The notes under the pieces were generated by a model that was not told where the DNA came from, ran no database searches, and saw nothing but the letters and a program-made list of their open reading frames with translations. From the NCBI RefSeq assembly GCF_003336875.1, contig NZ_QGNJ01000016.1, positions 42,623-106,622 on the forward strand: 64,000 bases of DNA, written 5' to 3'. Origin of the DNA: Oleisolibacter albus. Lineage in GTDB: Bacteria; Pseudomonadota; Alphaproteobacteria; Azospirillales; Azospirillaceae. Shown here in pieces: positions 16,192 through 25,244 of the stretch. Made by a program: the position numbers and the translations under genes. Position 1 is the first letter of the stretch. Every line of letters begins with the position of its first letter.

Positions 16192-17289
16192 ATGCGCTAT
16201 ATGCGTCCAATGCTGGCCGTTGCCGCGGTGGCCCTGCTGCCGGCGGTCGCCCAGGCCCAGGACATGGTCTCGGGTCCCTATCTCGGCCTGCAGGGTGGCT
16301 ACACCTGGACCCAGGACCTGGAAACGGAGGCCGGCAGCTATCGCTATGAAGCCGACTTCGAGGACGGCTGGACCGGCATCGTCGAGGGCGGCTACCGCCT
16401 GTCCAACGGCCTGCGCGCCGGCCTGGAAATCGGCTACACCAGCAGCACCATCGGCGACATCGCCGGCGGGCCGCCGGGCCGGGCCGGCGGAGCCGGCGAC
16501 GTCACCGCCATGACCTATATGGGCGTCATCGGCTACGAGCTGAACGCCATCGGGCCGGTGCGCCCCTATGTCAGCGCCGGCGTCGGCGTCGCCACGGTGA
16601 AGCTGGACGATGCCGCCGACCTGTTCGGCCCCGGTGAGACCTTCAACGACAAGGATACGGGCGTGGCCTGGCAGGTGGGGGCCGGCGTCGCCTATGCCGT
16701 GTCGCCGAACCTGGATCTGACGCTGGGCTATCGCTTCCTCGACACCGGCATCATCCGGGTCAGCCAGGACGGCAACGGCCAGCGCGCCAGCTTCGACTAT
16801 CAGAACCACACGGCCATGGTCGGCCTGCGCTGGACCTTCGGCGCCCCGCCGGCCCCACCGCCGCGTCCGGCCGCGGTGGTCGACACGCCTCCCCCGCCCC
16901 CGCCGCCGCCGCCGCCGCCGGCGGCACCGGCCCCGACCATCAGCCGCAATTTCACGGTCTTCTTCGACTGGGACAAGGCGACATTGACCGCCGACGCCCA
17001 GCAGGTGCTGCGCAACGTGGTGGAGAATGCCCGCCAGGGCAACATCACCGCCGTGACCGTCAGCGGCCACGCCGACACCTCGGGCTCGCCCGACTACAAT
17101 CTGCGCCTGTCCCAGCGCCGGGCCGACGCGGTGCGGGAATTCCTGGTCAGCCAGGGCGTCGGCAGCGGCCAGATCACGGTCGAGGCCAAGGGCGAAACCG
17201 ACCTGCTGGTGCCGACCGCCGACGGTGTGCGCGAGCCGTCGAACCGGCGCTCGGTCATCGTCTTCCCCGAAGGGTCGCCGGCCAGCTGA
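16192..17289 (+). CDS. OmpA-family outer membrane protein (beta-barrel plus peptidoglycan-binding domain)
   Basis: 365 aa. A signal peptide ends at AQAQ (about residues 20-23). An outer-membrane beta-barrel of the OmpA/OmpX type follows (about 24-220, GPYLGLQGGYTW to MVGLRWTFG). A Pro-rich linker with an 11-residue proline run comes next, and then the OmpA C-terminal domain (about 255-360). The peptidoglycan-binding core is VTVSGHADTSGSPDYNLRLS, QRRADAVREFL and NRRSVIVF. It anchors the outer membrane to the cell wall. AGGAGG at 16181-16186 gives a strong ribosome-binding site 5 bases before ATG 16192. A strong terminator follows. Confidence 0.92.
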   Translation: MRYMRPMLAVAAVALLPAVAQAQDMVSGPYLGLQGGYTWTQDLETEAGSYRYEADFEDGWTGIVEGGYRLSNGLRAGLEIGYTSSTIGDIAGGPPGRAGGAGDVTAMTYMGVIGYELNAIGPVRPYVSAGVGVATVKLDDAADLFGPGETFNDKDTGVAWQVGAGVAYAVSPNLDLTLGYRFLDTGIIRVSQDGNGQRASFDYQNHTAMVGLRWTFGAPPAPPPRPAAVVDTPPPPPPPPPPPAAPAPTISRNFTVFFDWDKATLTADAQQVLRNVVENARQGNITAVTVSGHADTSGSPDYNLRLSQRRADAVREFLVSQGVGSGQITVEAKGETDLLVPTADGVREPSNRRSVIVFPEGSPAS

Positions 17290-17331
17290 CCGGCCTGACC
17301 CGACAGTCCCGGGACACATTCCCGGACAGCA

Positions 17332-17362
17332 GCCCGCGGCCGATTTCCGGCCGCGGGCTTTT
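17332..17362 (+). terminator. rho-independent terminator after the OmpA-family gene
   Basis: GCCCGCGGCC (17332-17341) pairs perfectly with GGCCGCGGGC (17349-17358) around a 7-base loop and is followed by TTTT. Confidence 0.8.
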
Positions 17363-17443
17363 CCTTGCGCCGGTGCGGGCGGGTGCGCTACCCCGCGGGG
17401 AGGAGGCTGCCCGCCCGGGGCAGCGGACAAGCGGAGTTGCGCC

Positions 17444-17953
17444 ATGACCACGCTGCGCGTCATCGAAGGTGACATCACCACCCTGGCCGTGGACGCCATC
17501 GTCAATGCCGCCGCCCCCGGTCTGGGCGGCGGGACCGGCGTGTCGCGCGCCATCCATGCGGCCGCCGGCCCGCAGCTGTTCGAGGCGGCCTCGGCCCTGG
17601 ACCCGGTCGGCCGCGGCGACGCCGCCGCCACGCCCGGCTTCGCGCTGCCGTCACGGTGGGTCATCCATGCCGTGGGGCCGATCTATGTCACCGGAGCCCT
17701 GGGCGAGGACACGGTGCTGGCCCGCACCTACCGCCGGGCGCTGGAGGTGGCGCAGCAGATCGGCGCCCGGCGCGTGGCCTTCCCCGCCATCTCCACCGGG
17801 GCCTACCGCTTCCCGCGTGAGCAGGCGGCGCGCATCGCCGTGGCGGCCGTGCGCGAGGCCGTCGCCGCCGCACCGGGCGCCTTCGACGAGATCATCTTCT
17901 GCTGCCGCACGGCCGGAAGCGCAGCCCTGCACCAGGCGGCCCTGGCGGGCTGA
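17444..17953 (+). CDS. macro-domain protein, YmdB-like but with altered catalytic positions
   Basis: 169 aa single macro domain, aligning end to end with E. coli YmdB (O-acetyl-ADP-ribose deacetylase). Shared features are VIEGDITTLAVDAIVNAA at the start, VIHAVGP and AFPAISTGAYRFP. The loop that carries the catalytic residues differs. YmdB-type enzymes read NAAN...GGGGVDGAIH, whereas this protein reads NAAA...GGTGVSRAIH, with Ala24 replacing Asn and Ser34 replacing the Asp. ADP-ribose binding may be kept while classical deacetylase/hydrolase activity is doubtful. It starts 155 bp after the OmpA-family gene, beyond its terminator, and converges on the universal stress protein gene. Confidence 0.85.
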   Translation: MTTLRVIEGDITTLAVDAIVNAAAPGLGGGTGVSRAIHAAAGPQLFEAASALDPVGRGDAAATPGFALPSRWVIHAVGPIYVTGALGEDTVLARTYRRALEVAQQIGARRVAFPAISTGAYRFPREQAARIAVAAVREAVAAAPGAFDEIIFCCRTAGSAALHQAALAG

Positions 17954-18017
17954 GGTCCCGGACGGCCGATGGCCTGCCGGAGCCGGCATGCGCCCCTGCG
18001 CACACCGGCCCCCCGGA

Positions 18018-18884
18018 TCAATGGGCCATGAGGACCGGCAGTTCCGTGGCGTTCAGCACATGGCGGGTGACGCCGCCCAGAATCATCTCACGCAGGCGGG
18101 AATGGCCGTAACCGCCCATGACAACCATGTCGGCGCGGAGATTGGCCGCCGTGCGCAGCAGGGCGGCGCCCACCGACTCCCCGTCCGGGCTGACCGCACG
18201 GACGGCCGCGTCGATGCCATGCCAGGCCAGATAGGCGGCCAGGGCCTGTCCGCTGGCCGCGGCCGTCTTCGGCGTCTCCGCCGTCAGCACCGTCACCTGG
18301 TCGGCCTTGCTCAGGATCGGCAGGGCCATGGCCACGGCCCGCACCGCCTCGGTGCTGCCGTTCCAGGCGATGGCGATGCGGTGGCCCGCCGCCTCCGGCG
18401 CCGTGGGCGGGGCCACGATCAGGGGGCGGCCGCTGTCCAGCAGGGCGGCCTCCAGTGCCAGCAAGGTGCTGGATTCCTGCTCGGCGCCCACCCGCGGGAA
18501 CACCACGGCATCGGACAGGCGCCCCAGATCGACCACCACCTGCTCCGCCAGCCCCTCGGCTTCGGTGAAGTGGGCGGTGCAGCCATGATGGCCCTGCGGC
18601 ACCTCGGCCAGGGTGGCCCCGGCCTGGTCGCGCACGGTATTGAAGGCCGCCCGCGCCGTCTGGCTGCGGGTCTGGTTCTCCTTCTCCACCGCGGTGAGGA
18701 TATCGTGCATCAGCACCCCGGACACACCTTCCCCGACCATGGGGACGGCCTCGCGGGGGTCGGTGCGGACGAACAAGGCCTCCACATGACCCTCGACCGG
18801 ACGCACCAGGGCGAAGGCCGTGCCCAGGGCCGCGGCATCACCGGGCCCTCCGCTGAGCACACAGAGCAGTTTCCGGAAAGCCAT
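18018..18884 (-). CDS. universal stress protein (tandem UspA domains)
   Basis: 288 aa, two Usp units. The first (about 1-145) is degenerate. The second (about 150-288) ends in the ATP-binding motif MGGYGHSRLREMILGGVT (G-x2-G-x9-G-T) and then RHVLNATELPVLM. Such proteins aid survival in stasis and under low oxygen. GGGGGA, about 8 bases before ATG 18884, supports this start. A perfect TTGAC-N4-GTCAA palindrome lies about 64-77 bp upstream and suggests control by an FNR/FixK-type regulator. Confidence 0.9.
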   Translation of the reverse strand: MAFRKLLCVLSGGPGDAAALGTAFALVRPVEGHVEALFVRTDPREAVPMVGEGVSGVLMHDILTAVEKENQTRSQTARAAFNTVRDQAGATLAEVPQGHHGCTAHFTEAEGLAEQVVVDLGRLSDAVVFPRVGAEQESSTLLALEAALLDSGRPLIVAPPTAPEAAGHRIAIAWNGSTEAVRAVAMALPILSKADQVTVLTAETPKTAAASGQALAAYLAWHGIDAAVRAVSPDGESVGAALLRTAANLRADMVVMGGYGHSRLREMILGGVTRHVLNATELPVLMAH

Positions 18885-18947
18885 GGCTTGTTCCCCCTTT
18901 CGGATCTTTTGTCCGGCGAACGGTAGGCCCGCCGACCCGGCCCCACA

Positions 18948-18961
18948 TTGACGTGCGTCAA
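18948..18961 (-). promoter_or_regulatory. FNR/FixK-type operator upstream of the universal stress gene
   Basis: TTGACGTGCGTCAA is a perfect 14-bp palindrome matching the TTGAN-N4-NTCAA consensus of the FNR/FixK/Anr family. If bound as a class II activator site (centre near -41.5), transcription would start near 18913. A TACCGT -10-like element lies at about 18919-18924 on the minus strand, which fits. The next plus-strand gene begins nearly 2 kb away, so the stress gene is the likely target. Confidence 0.6.
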
Positions 18962-19122
18962 AATGGACCGTCCGGCAGAACCGGCCCGGAGCAAAAGTCG
19001 ATTCTATATCGAAACAATCGGCCCGGGATCGGCTTCCGGCAGACTGGAAGCCGGCCCGGCCTCCATCGTCCTCCGTCGCCCCCCGGTGGTCAACCGGCCC
19101 CGTGGTCAACCGGGCCTTGCGG

Positions 19123-20694
19123 TCACCCGGCACAGAGCCGGCGCGCCACCGCCACCGTCTCTTCGGCCGGACCGCTGGCAGCGATGACATCCCAGGTCAT
19201 CTCCCCCAGATCATAGGCCGCCTGACGGCGCACCACCTCCACCGTGGCGTCGGAGGCATCGCCGCTGCGCCGGCTGACCCGTGCCAGCTGGGTCTGCTGG
19301 TCGGCGACCAGCCAGAGGCCGGTGAAGGGCATGCCGGCGGCCTGGGCCACCGCCTCGATGCCGCGCCGCTGTTCCGTGCGGGCGTAGACGGCATCGCAGA
19401 TGACGGCGTGACGGCCGTCGAGCACCAGCCCGGCCCGGCCATCCATCTCGGCATAGACCCGGTCGGTCACGGCCTCGGCATAGCCGTCGGGCGGCAGACG
19501 GTCGGTCTCGGCACAGCCCAGCAGCCGCTTGCGCAGCACGTCGCTGCGCAGGATCACCGCGCCCGGCGCCGGCCCGATCTCCGGCGCCAGATGGCGGGCC
19601 AGGGTGGTCTTGCCGGTGCCGGACAGGCCGCCGATGGCCAGCAGCCGCCCGCGCGGCGGCTGCACCAGCGCCAGGGCCAGATCGAAATAGGCCCGCGCCT
19701 CCGCCCGCAATGCCTCGGCCTGTCCGGGGTCCGACTGCACCGCGGCCCCGGCCGCGGTCAGATGGGCCCGGATGCCGGCGCGGATCGACAGGAACAGCGG
19801 CAGCAGCGCCAGCCCGGCCAGATCCTCCGTCTGGTCGAGATAGCGGTTGAACACCAGATTGGCCACGGGCCGCAGGCGCCGATGCTCCAGATCCATCAGC
19901 AGATAGGCCAGATCATAGAGCACGTCGGTGACGGCCAGCGACTCGTCGAACTCGACGCAGTCGAACGGCTGCGGGCGTCCGTCCACCAGCACGATGTTGC
20001 GCAGGTGCAGATCGCCATGGCAGTGGCGCACATAGCCGGCCTGACGCCGCCGGTCGATCAGGCCGCCATGCCGGTCCAGCGCCGCCTGCCCCCGCCGGTC
20101 GAGCCGGGTCACGGCCTCGGCCGGGAACAGGGCGGCGTGCTGACGCAACTGCTGCGTGTTCATGGCGATGAGATGGGCGATCTCGGGCACGCCCGGACCG
20201 TCCGGCCTGGGGTCGGCCGCCTCATGGAAGGCGGCGACCGTGTCGGCCAGGGCCAGGGCCACGGGCGGCGTCAGCCCCCCCGCATCGGCGATGTGGGCGG
20301 CCAGATCCTCCTGACGGAAGCGGCGCATGCGCACCACCGGCTCGACCAGGTCCCCCTCGTCCCGGGGCAGATGGTCCAGCAGGCGCAGACGGCCCTCGGC
20401 GGTCCGCACCACGGCGCCCAGCCCCAGATACAGGTCCGGCGCCGTGCGGCGGTTCAGGACCAGTTCGGCCCGGCACGCCTCCAGCCGGCGCGCCAGTGTG
20501 GAAAAGTCGAGAAAGGGAAAGCGGACCGCCCGCTTCAGCTTGTAGGCGCGGTCGCCGGCCAGGAAGACACTGTTGGCATGGGTGTCGATGCGCTCCACCG
20601 GCGCACCGCCATGGGTGGCCGGATCGCCCAGCAGGGCCATCACCGCCGCCTGCGGGTCCGCTCCGCCCGGATGCTGTGCCGTCATCCCGTCCAT
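19123..20694 (-). CDS. bifunctional aminoglycoside-phosphotransferase-like / P-loop kinase fusion
   Basis: About 523 aa. The N-terminal part (to about 330) is an APH/choline-kinase-like fold with the catalytic loop HCHGDLHLRNIVL (His226-Asp228, Asn232) and the metal-binding FDCVEFDE. The C-terminal part (about 350-523) is a gluconate-kinase-like P-loop domain with GGLSGTGKTT near 355-364 and RSDVLRK. The fusion is widespread in proteobacteria. Its substrate is unknown, and resistance to aminoglycosides should not be assumed. Starts at 20694, 20685 or 20724 are all possible. None has a clear ribosome-binding site; 20694 was chosen because the protein becomes family-like soon after it. Confidence 0.85.
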   Translation of the reverse strand: MDGMTAQHPGGADPQAAVMALLGDPATHGGAPVERIDTHANSVFLAGDRAYKLKRAVRFPFLDFSTLARRLEACRAELVLNRRTAPDLYLGLGAVVRTAEGRLRLLDHLPRDEGDLVEPVVRMRRFRQEDLAAHIADAGGLTPPVALALADTVAAFHEAADPRPDGPGVPEIAHLIAMNTQQLRQHAALFPAEAVTRLDRRGQAALDRHGGLIDRRRQAGYVRHCHGDLHLRNIVLVDGRPQPFDCVEFDESLAVTDVLYDLAYLLMDLEHRRLRPVANLVFNRYLDQTEDLAGLALLPLFLSIRAGIRAHLTAAGAAVQSDPGQAEALRAEARAYFDLALALVQPPRGRLLAIGGLSGTGKTTLARHLAPEIGPAPGAVILRSDVLRKRLLGCAETDRLPPDGYAEAVTDRVYAEMDGRAGLVLDGRHAVICDAVYARTEQRRGIEAVAQAAGMPFTGLWLVADQQTQLARVSRRSGDASDATVEVVRRQAAYDLGEMTWDVIAASGPAEETVAVARRLCAG

Positions 20695-20871
20695 GGCAAG
20701 AGAGTTACACGAGCTTGATGACATTTCGAGGACCGTTGACGCCGCATCGCGGCATTTCAACCGAATCTTACTGCAATCGCTGAATGGACATTGACAGGAT
20801 TACCCCCCCGTCCCAGGCTTCCCCGCTGCGCCGCAGCATGACCGTTGCACCTGAAACGGGGAGCATGCCCG

Positions 20872-23800
20872 ATGCCGTTGGACCCGATCGATTCCGTCGC
20901 CGCTGCCGACCTGGACTGCCTGGCGGCCGTGACCGGAAAGGGCCCGCTGCTGACCGCACCGACCGCCTGTTATTCCCCGCCGAAATCCATGGATCTGCAA
21001 GCGCTTGAGGCGGATCTGCGGGCGGCGCTGGACCGCTACAGCCGCGACACCGCGGCCGATCCGGCGGCCAATCCCGTGCTGCTGCTGGCGCTGGAGGTGT
21101 CGCGCCGGCTGCGCAGCGGCCAGCTGACCCATGCCGCCATCGAGCAGCTGATCCAGTATCTGGCCGCCGAAGGCTTCATCGCCCGCGCGGCCCGGCTGGG
21201 CCGCTATCTCGGCGAGGCCGCCCCCGAGGCCAATGAGGCGCGGCTGGAGGCCCTGATCGAGGCGCTGGCCACCAGTCCGGACGAAGCGCCGCTGCCGTTC
21301 GAGACCTTCCGCCGGCGGGTGGAGCGGGAGGTGTTCGGCATCGTCATCACCGCGCACCCCACCTTCAACCTGCCCGGCCCGATGATGGAGGCGCTGGCCC
21401 TGCTGGCCACCGGGCGCGACGCCAAGGGGCAGCCGCTGGCCGACGCCGACCGCAAGGCCCTGATCCGGCGGGTCGCCACCAGCAGCCACGCACCCGAAGA
21501 GATGACTCTGGAGCGCGAGCATGCGCTGTCGCTGGAGGCCATCGCCAACATCCAGAGCGCCCTGCGCATCCTGTACCGGGTGGTGCTGCGCGTGGCCCGG
21601 CGCCATTGGCCGGAGCGCTGGACCGAGCTGAAGCCGCGCCTGATGACCGTGGCCAGCTGGGTCGGCTACGACCTGGATGGGCGCTCCGACATCCGCTGGA
21701 CCGACTCGCTGCATAAGCGCCTGGTGGTGCAGCAGCGCCAGCTGCGCCATTACCTGTCGGAGCTGGACGACCTGCGCGCCCTGGCCCCGGTGGGCGACGA
21801 TCTGCGCCACACCCTGGCCCTGGTGGAAAGCCGGCTGATCCTGGCGCTGAAGCAGGTCACCGACGAGATGGCGGCCTTCGGCGGCCCGCTGAGCCAGGAT
21901 ACCGGCGTGCTGCGCCAGACGGCCAAGCGCATGTATGAGGAACTGCCGCTGCGGCTGGTGGATGCGGCCGAGGCCATCGAGTCCATCGACCGCGCCGTGC
22001 GCCTGTGCACGGAACGGATGCAGGCGGACGCGGCGGACGGGACCGCCGGGCCGACGCTGGAACGGCTGCTGGTGCTGCGGGCCGAGCTGGCCAATTTCGG
22101 CCTGGGCATGGCCCACACCCATGTGCGCATCAACTCCACCCAGGTCCACAACGCCATCCGCAAGACCGTGGGGCTGGAGACCTCGCCCGACGATCCGCGC
22201 TACCGCCAGTCCTACCTGAACGCCCTGACCGAGCTGCTGGACCGGGTCGAGCCGGTCCGCATCAATTTCGGCAGCGTCATGGCCGAGCGCACCAGCGCCA
22301 AGCGCCTGTTCATGCTGGTGGCGCAGATGCTGAAATACAGCGATGCCACCACGCCGGTCCGCTTCCTGATCGCCGAGTCCGAGAGCGCCTTCACCGTGCT
22401 GTCGGCGCTTTATTTCGCCCGCCTGTTCGGGGTCGCCGACCGGCTGGACATCAGCCCGCTGTTCGAGACGGAGAAGGCGCTGGAGGTGGGCAGCCGCGTC
22501 ATCGAGCAGCTGCTGGACAACCCGCATTACCGCCAATATGTGCGCCAGCGCGGCCGGCTGTGCATCCAGACCGGCTATTCCGACGCCGGCCGCTATCTCG
22601 GCCAGACGCCGGCCAGCGCCTCCATCGAGCGGCTGCGCCTGCGCGTGCTGCGCCTGTTCACCCGCCACGGGCTGAGCGGCGTGCAGCTGGTCATCTTCGA
22701 CACCCATGGCGAGAGCATCGGCCGCGGCGGCCATCCCGGCGGCTTCGCCAGCCGTCTGGCCTATGTCAGCCCGCCGGCCACCCTGGCCTTCGCCGCCAAG
22801 CACGGCATCGAGTTCAAGCAGGAGACCAGTTTCCAGGGCGGCGACGGCTATCTCTACTTCGTCTCGCCGGCCTCGGCCCTGGCCGCCGTGACCCGCATCC
22901 TGGAATATATGCTGGGCAGCGCCAAGCCGGACCTGGAGCATGACCGCTTCTATGCTGAGGGCGACTATATCCGCGAGTTCTTCACCACGGTGAAGACCTT
23001 CCAGAACGGGCTGGTGGACGATCCCAACTACGGCGCCCTGCTGGCCGCCTTCGGCACCAACCTGCTCTATCCCTCGGGCAGCCGCGCCATCAAGCGCCAG
23101 CATGATGCGGCGCCCGACGACACGGCCGAGACCATGGCGGCCCAGTTCCGTGCCATCCCGCACAACGCCATCCTGCAGCAGCTGGGCCTGCCGGCCAACA
23201 CGCTGTCGGGCGTGGGCGAGGCCATCGACCGCGACCCCGACCGCTTCCGCGCCCTCTATGCCGCCTCCCCCCGGTTCCGGGAGCTGCTGGGCATGATCGA
23301 GTATGGCGCCGCCATCGCCTGTCCCGAGGCGCTGAAGGCGCAGGTGGACACGCTGGACCCCGGCCTGTGGCTGTCGCTGGCGGCCCGTGCCGAGAAGCCC
23401 GCCGATGCCGATGCCCTGCGCCATGTGGCCGCCGTGCTGGAGGAGGCGCCGACCCATGCCCGCCTGATCCGCGTCTATCGCCGGCTGTTCCGCGATTATG
23501 GCCTGCTGGTCCAGCATCTGGGCGGGGCCGGCGCCCTGCCGGCGGCCGAGAGTGACCTGCATGTGTCGCTGCGGCTGCTGCACGCCCTGCGTCTGGCCCT
23601 GATCCACGAGGTCTTCCGCTACGCCATCCAGGTGCCGCAATTCTCCAGCCAGCACGCCATCACCCATAAGCGGCTGGTGGGGCGGTTGATGCATCTCGAC
23701 GTGCCCTGGGCCCTGGACCAGCTGGCCCGCATCTTCCCGGTCACGGGGGACTCGGTGGCCGATGCCGATTTCGGCGAACCCGCCACCTATGTCGGCGATG

Positions 23801-23916
23801 AGAGCCAGGACTACCGCCAGGAGAATGTCCGCATCTTCCAACCCATCGCCGCGCTGTACGAGCTGATCCGCCGGACCGGCAATGCCATGACCCAGCGCTT
23901 CGGCTTTTTTGGCTAA
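20872..23916 (+). CDS. ppc: phosphoenolpyruvate carboxylase (divergent alphaproteobacterial form)
   Basis: 1014 aa, longer than the usual 880-960. It makes oxaloacetate from PEP and bicarbonate, replenishing the TCA cycle. The family is shown by TAHPT (catalytic His162), VGYDLDGRSDI, TLALVESRLILALKQ, the GYSD motif (canonical YSDSNKDGG reads GYSDAGRYLGQ) and GESIGRGGHPGG, where E. coli has HGRGGTVGRGG. The residues after TAHPT are FN rather than the usual E, and the first Gly-rich half-motif is lost. The enzyme therefore belongs to a divergent subfamily and its allosteric sites may differ. GGGGAG at 20858-20863 sits 8 bases before ATG 20872. It is divergent from the APH/kinase fusion. Confidence 0.92.
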   Translation: MPLDPIDSVAAADLDCLAAVTGKGPLLTAPTACYSPPKSMDLQALEADLRAALDRYSRDTAADPAANPVLLLALEVSRRLRSGQLTHAAIEQLIQYLAAEGFIARAARLGRYLGEAAPEANEARLEALIEALATSPDEAPLPFETFRRRVEREVFGIVITAHPTFNLPGPMMEALALLATGRDAKGQPLADADRKALIRRVATSSHAPEEMTLEREHALSLEAIANIQSALRILYRVVLRVARRHWPERWTELKPRLMTVASWVGYDLDGRSDIRWTDSLHKRLVVQQRQLRHYLSELDDLRALAPVGDDLRHTLALVESRLILALKQVTDEMAAFGGPLSQDTGVLRQTAKRMYEELPLRLVDAAEAIESIDRAVRLCTERMQADAADGTAGPTLERLLVLRAELANFGLGMAHTHVRINSTQVHNAIRKTVGLETSPDDPRYRQSYLNALTELLDRVEPVRINFGSVMAERTSAKRLFMLVAQMLKYSDATTPVRFLIAESESAFTVLSALYFARLFGVADRLDISPLFETEKALEVGSRVIEQLLDNPHYRQYVRQRGRLCIQTGYSDAGRYLGQTPASASIERLRLRVLRLFTRHGLSGVQLVIFDTHGESIGRGGHPGGFASRLAYVSPPATLAFAAKHGIEFKQETSFQGGDGYLYFVSPASALAAVTRILEYMLGSAKPDLEHDRFYAEGDYIREFFTTVKTFQNGLVDDPNYGALLAAFGTNLLYPSGSRAIKRQHDAAPDDTAETMAAQFRAIPHNAILQQLGLPANTLSGVGEAIDRDPDRFRALYAASPRFRELLGMIEYGAAIACPEALKAQVDTLDPGLWLSLAARAEKPADADALRHVAAVLEEAPTHARLIRVYRRLFRDYGLLVQHLGGAGALPAAESDLHVSLRLLHALRLALIHEVFRYAIQVPQFSSQHAITHKRLVGRLMHLDVPWALDQLARIFPVTGDSVADADFGEPATYVGDESQDYRQENVRIFQPIAALYELIRRTGNAMTQRFGFFG

Positions 23917-24057
23917 TATTTCTAAACAGTTGACAGAACAGGGACTTCCCAGCACTGGTGGAGCGGGTGGGCCGCCCTGCCCGCGGCCCTGCCCCCCTAT
24001 CCCCGCAGAGCGGTCGGAGCGGGCAAGGCCGCCCCCCTGCCTGCAGAGGATGATGCT

Positions 24058-24588
24058 GTGAAGCCTGTCCTGCCCGTTCTCCTTGCCATGCTCGTGCTGT
24101 CCGGAAGCACGGCGACCCAGGCCCGAGCACCCGAAACCCCCAACCTCCTCAGTCTCGGCGCCGGGTCCTTCGACGTGCTGAAGAACGAGCCCCGCAACCG
24201 GGCCGCGGATTTCCGGCTGGAGTACCGGTTCGGCGAAGCGGACGCCCTGCTGCACCTGGGCTCCCATGTCAGCCTGCGGCCCTGGGTCGGGGCCGAGGTC
24301 ACCAGCGATGGTGGCCTTTACGGCGGCGGCGGTCTGTTCCTGGACCTGGAACTGGGGCCGCTGGCGATAACCCCCAGCTTCGGCGCCGGTCTCCATCGTG
24401 ATGGTGGCGGCAAGCGGCTGGGTTCCAGCATGGAGTTCCGCTCCACCATCGAGGTCGCCTACCGCTTCGAGAATGAAAGCCGGCTGGGTGTCGCCTTCGG
24501 CCACATCTCCAATGGCGGGCTGACCAGCCTCAATCCGGGGGTCGAGGTGGTGACGGTCTATTGGCACATGCCGGTGGACTGGCTCTGA
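24058..24588 (+). CDS. lipid A 3-O-deacylase-like (PagL-type) acyloxyacyl hydrolase
   Basis: 176 aa. Signal peptide of about 23 residues (LLAMLVLSG core, TQARA cleavage region), then a small outer-membrane beta-barrel. The PagL active-site signature FGHISNGGL near the C-terminus contains the conserved His and Ser (HxSN). The family removes the 3-O acyl chain of lipid A in the outer membrane. It starts with GTG at 24058, preceded by AGAGGA 7 bases upstream. It is 141 bp downstream of ppc and probably an independent unit. Confidence 0.85.
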   Translation: MKPVLPVLLAMLVLSGSTATQARAPETPNLLSLGAGSFDVLKNEPRNRAADFRLEYRFGEADALLHLGSHVSLRPWVGAEVTSDGGLYGGGGLFLDLELGPLAITPSFGAGLHRDGGGKRLGSSMEFRSTIEVAYRFENESRLGVAFGHISNGGLTSLNPGVEVVTVYWHMPVDWL

Positions 24589-24663
24589 TCCGGGACCGGC
24601 ACCGCAACCGGTCCCGTCATCTCCGCTATTCTCCTGATCCCTGCGACTGATCGGACATTCCCC

Positions 24664-25236
24664 ATGCCACACCTCTCCGAGACACCGGCCATCCCGCCAT
24701 TGCGGCGGCTGGCTGGACGCCTGCCGGGTCAGGCCCTGACCGCCCTCATCGGCAGCTGGGCCGTGGCCGCCGCCTCCTGGATCGAGGTGCCCATGATCCC
24801 GGTGCCCATGACCATGCAGACCTACATGGTGCTGCTGGTGGGCGCTCTCTGCGGCTGGCGGCTGGCCGGCGCCACGCTGGCCCTGTATCTGGCCCAGGGC
24901 GTGCTGGGGCTGCCCATGTTCGCCGGCGGTGCCGCCGGCCCGCAGCATCTGGTCGGCCCGACGGCGGGCTATCTGCTGGCCTTCCCGGCCGCCGCGGCGC
25001 TGGTCGGCTGGATGGCCGAGCGCGGCTGGACCCGGTCCCTGGCCGGGGCAACGCTGGGCCTGCTGGCCGGCCATGGGCTGATCCTGGCCGCCGGTGCGGT
25101 CTGGCTGGCCGGGCTGACCGGCTGGAGCACGGCCCTGGCGGCCGGTGTCGTGCCGTTCCTGGCCGGAACCGTCCTGAAGACCGGCCTCGGCGTGGCCACG
25201 CTGCGGGCCTGCACCCGTCTGCGTCAGGCGGCCTGA
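24664..25236 (+). CDS. bioY: biotin transporter substrate-specific component
   Basis: 190 aa membrane protein with about six hydrophobic segments. BioY hallmarks are visible: IEVPMIPVPMTMQTYMVLL, GALCGWRLAGATLALYLAQG, GLPMFAGGAAG and VGPTAGYLLAFPAAA. BioY binds biotin in the inner membrane, alone or with an ECF ATPase pair. No bioM/bioN genes are in the window. The DUF1284 gene begins 8 bp after the stop, so the two are probably cotranscribed. No BirA-type operator was recognised upstream. Confidence 0.92.
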   Translation: MPHLSETPAIPPLRRLAGRLPGQALTALIGSWAVAAASWIEVPMIPVPMTMQTYMVLLVGALCGWRLAGATLALYLAQGVLGLPMFAGGAAGPQHLVGPTAGYLLAFPAAAALVGWMAERGWTRSLAGATLGLLAGHGLILAAGAVWLAGLTGWSTALAAGVVPFLAGTVLKTGLGVATLRACTRLRQAA

Positions 25237-25244
25237 GGCCGCCG

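Noticed and set aside
17332..17362. A possible regulatory palindrome after the OmpA-family gene
   Set aside because: Position after the stop and the TTTT tail make it an ordinary intrinsic terminator.
19123..20694. An antibiotic-resistance gene
   Set aside because: The APH-like domain is fused to a P-loop kinase in a widespread chromosomal family with no demonstrated role in resistance, so the similarity is structural only.
20800..25074. A 1424-codon open frame on the minus strand opposite ppc
   Set aside because: It is a shadow frame caused by high G+C content: Gln/Gly/His/Ala-rich composition, no domains, and fully overlapping well-identified plus-strand genes.
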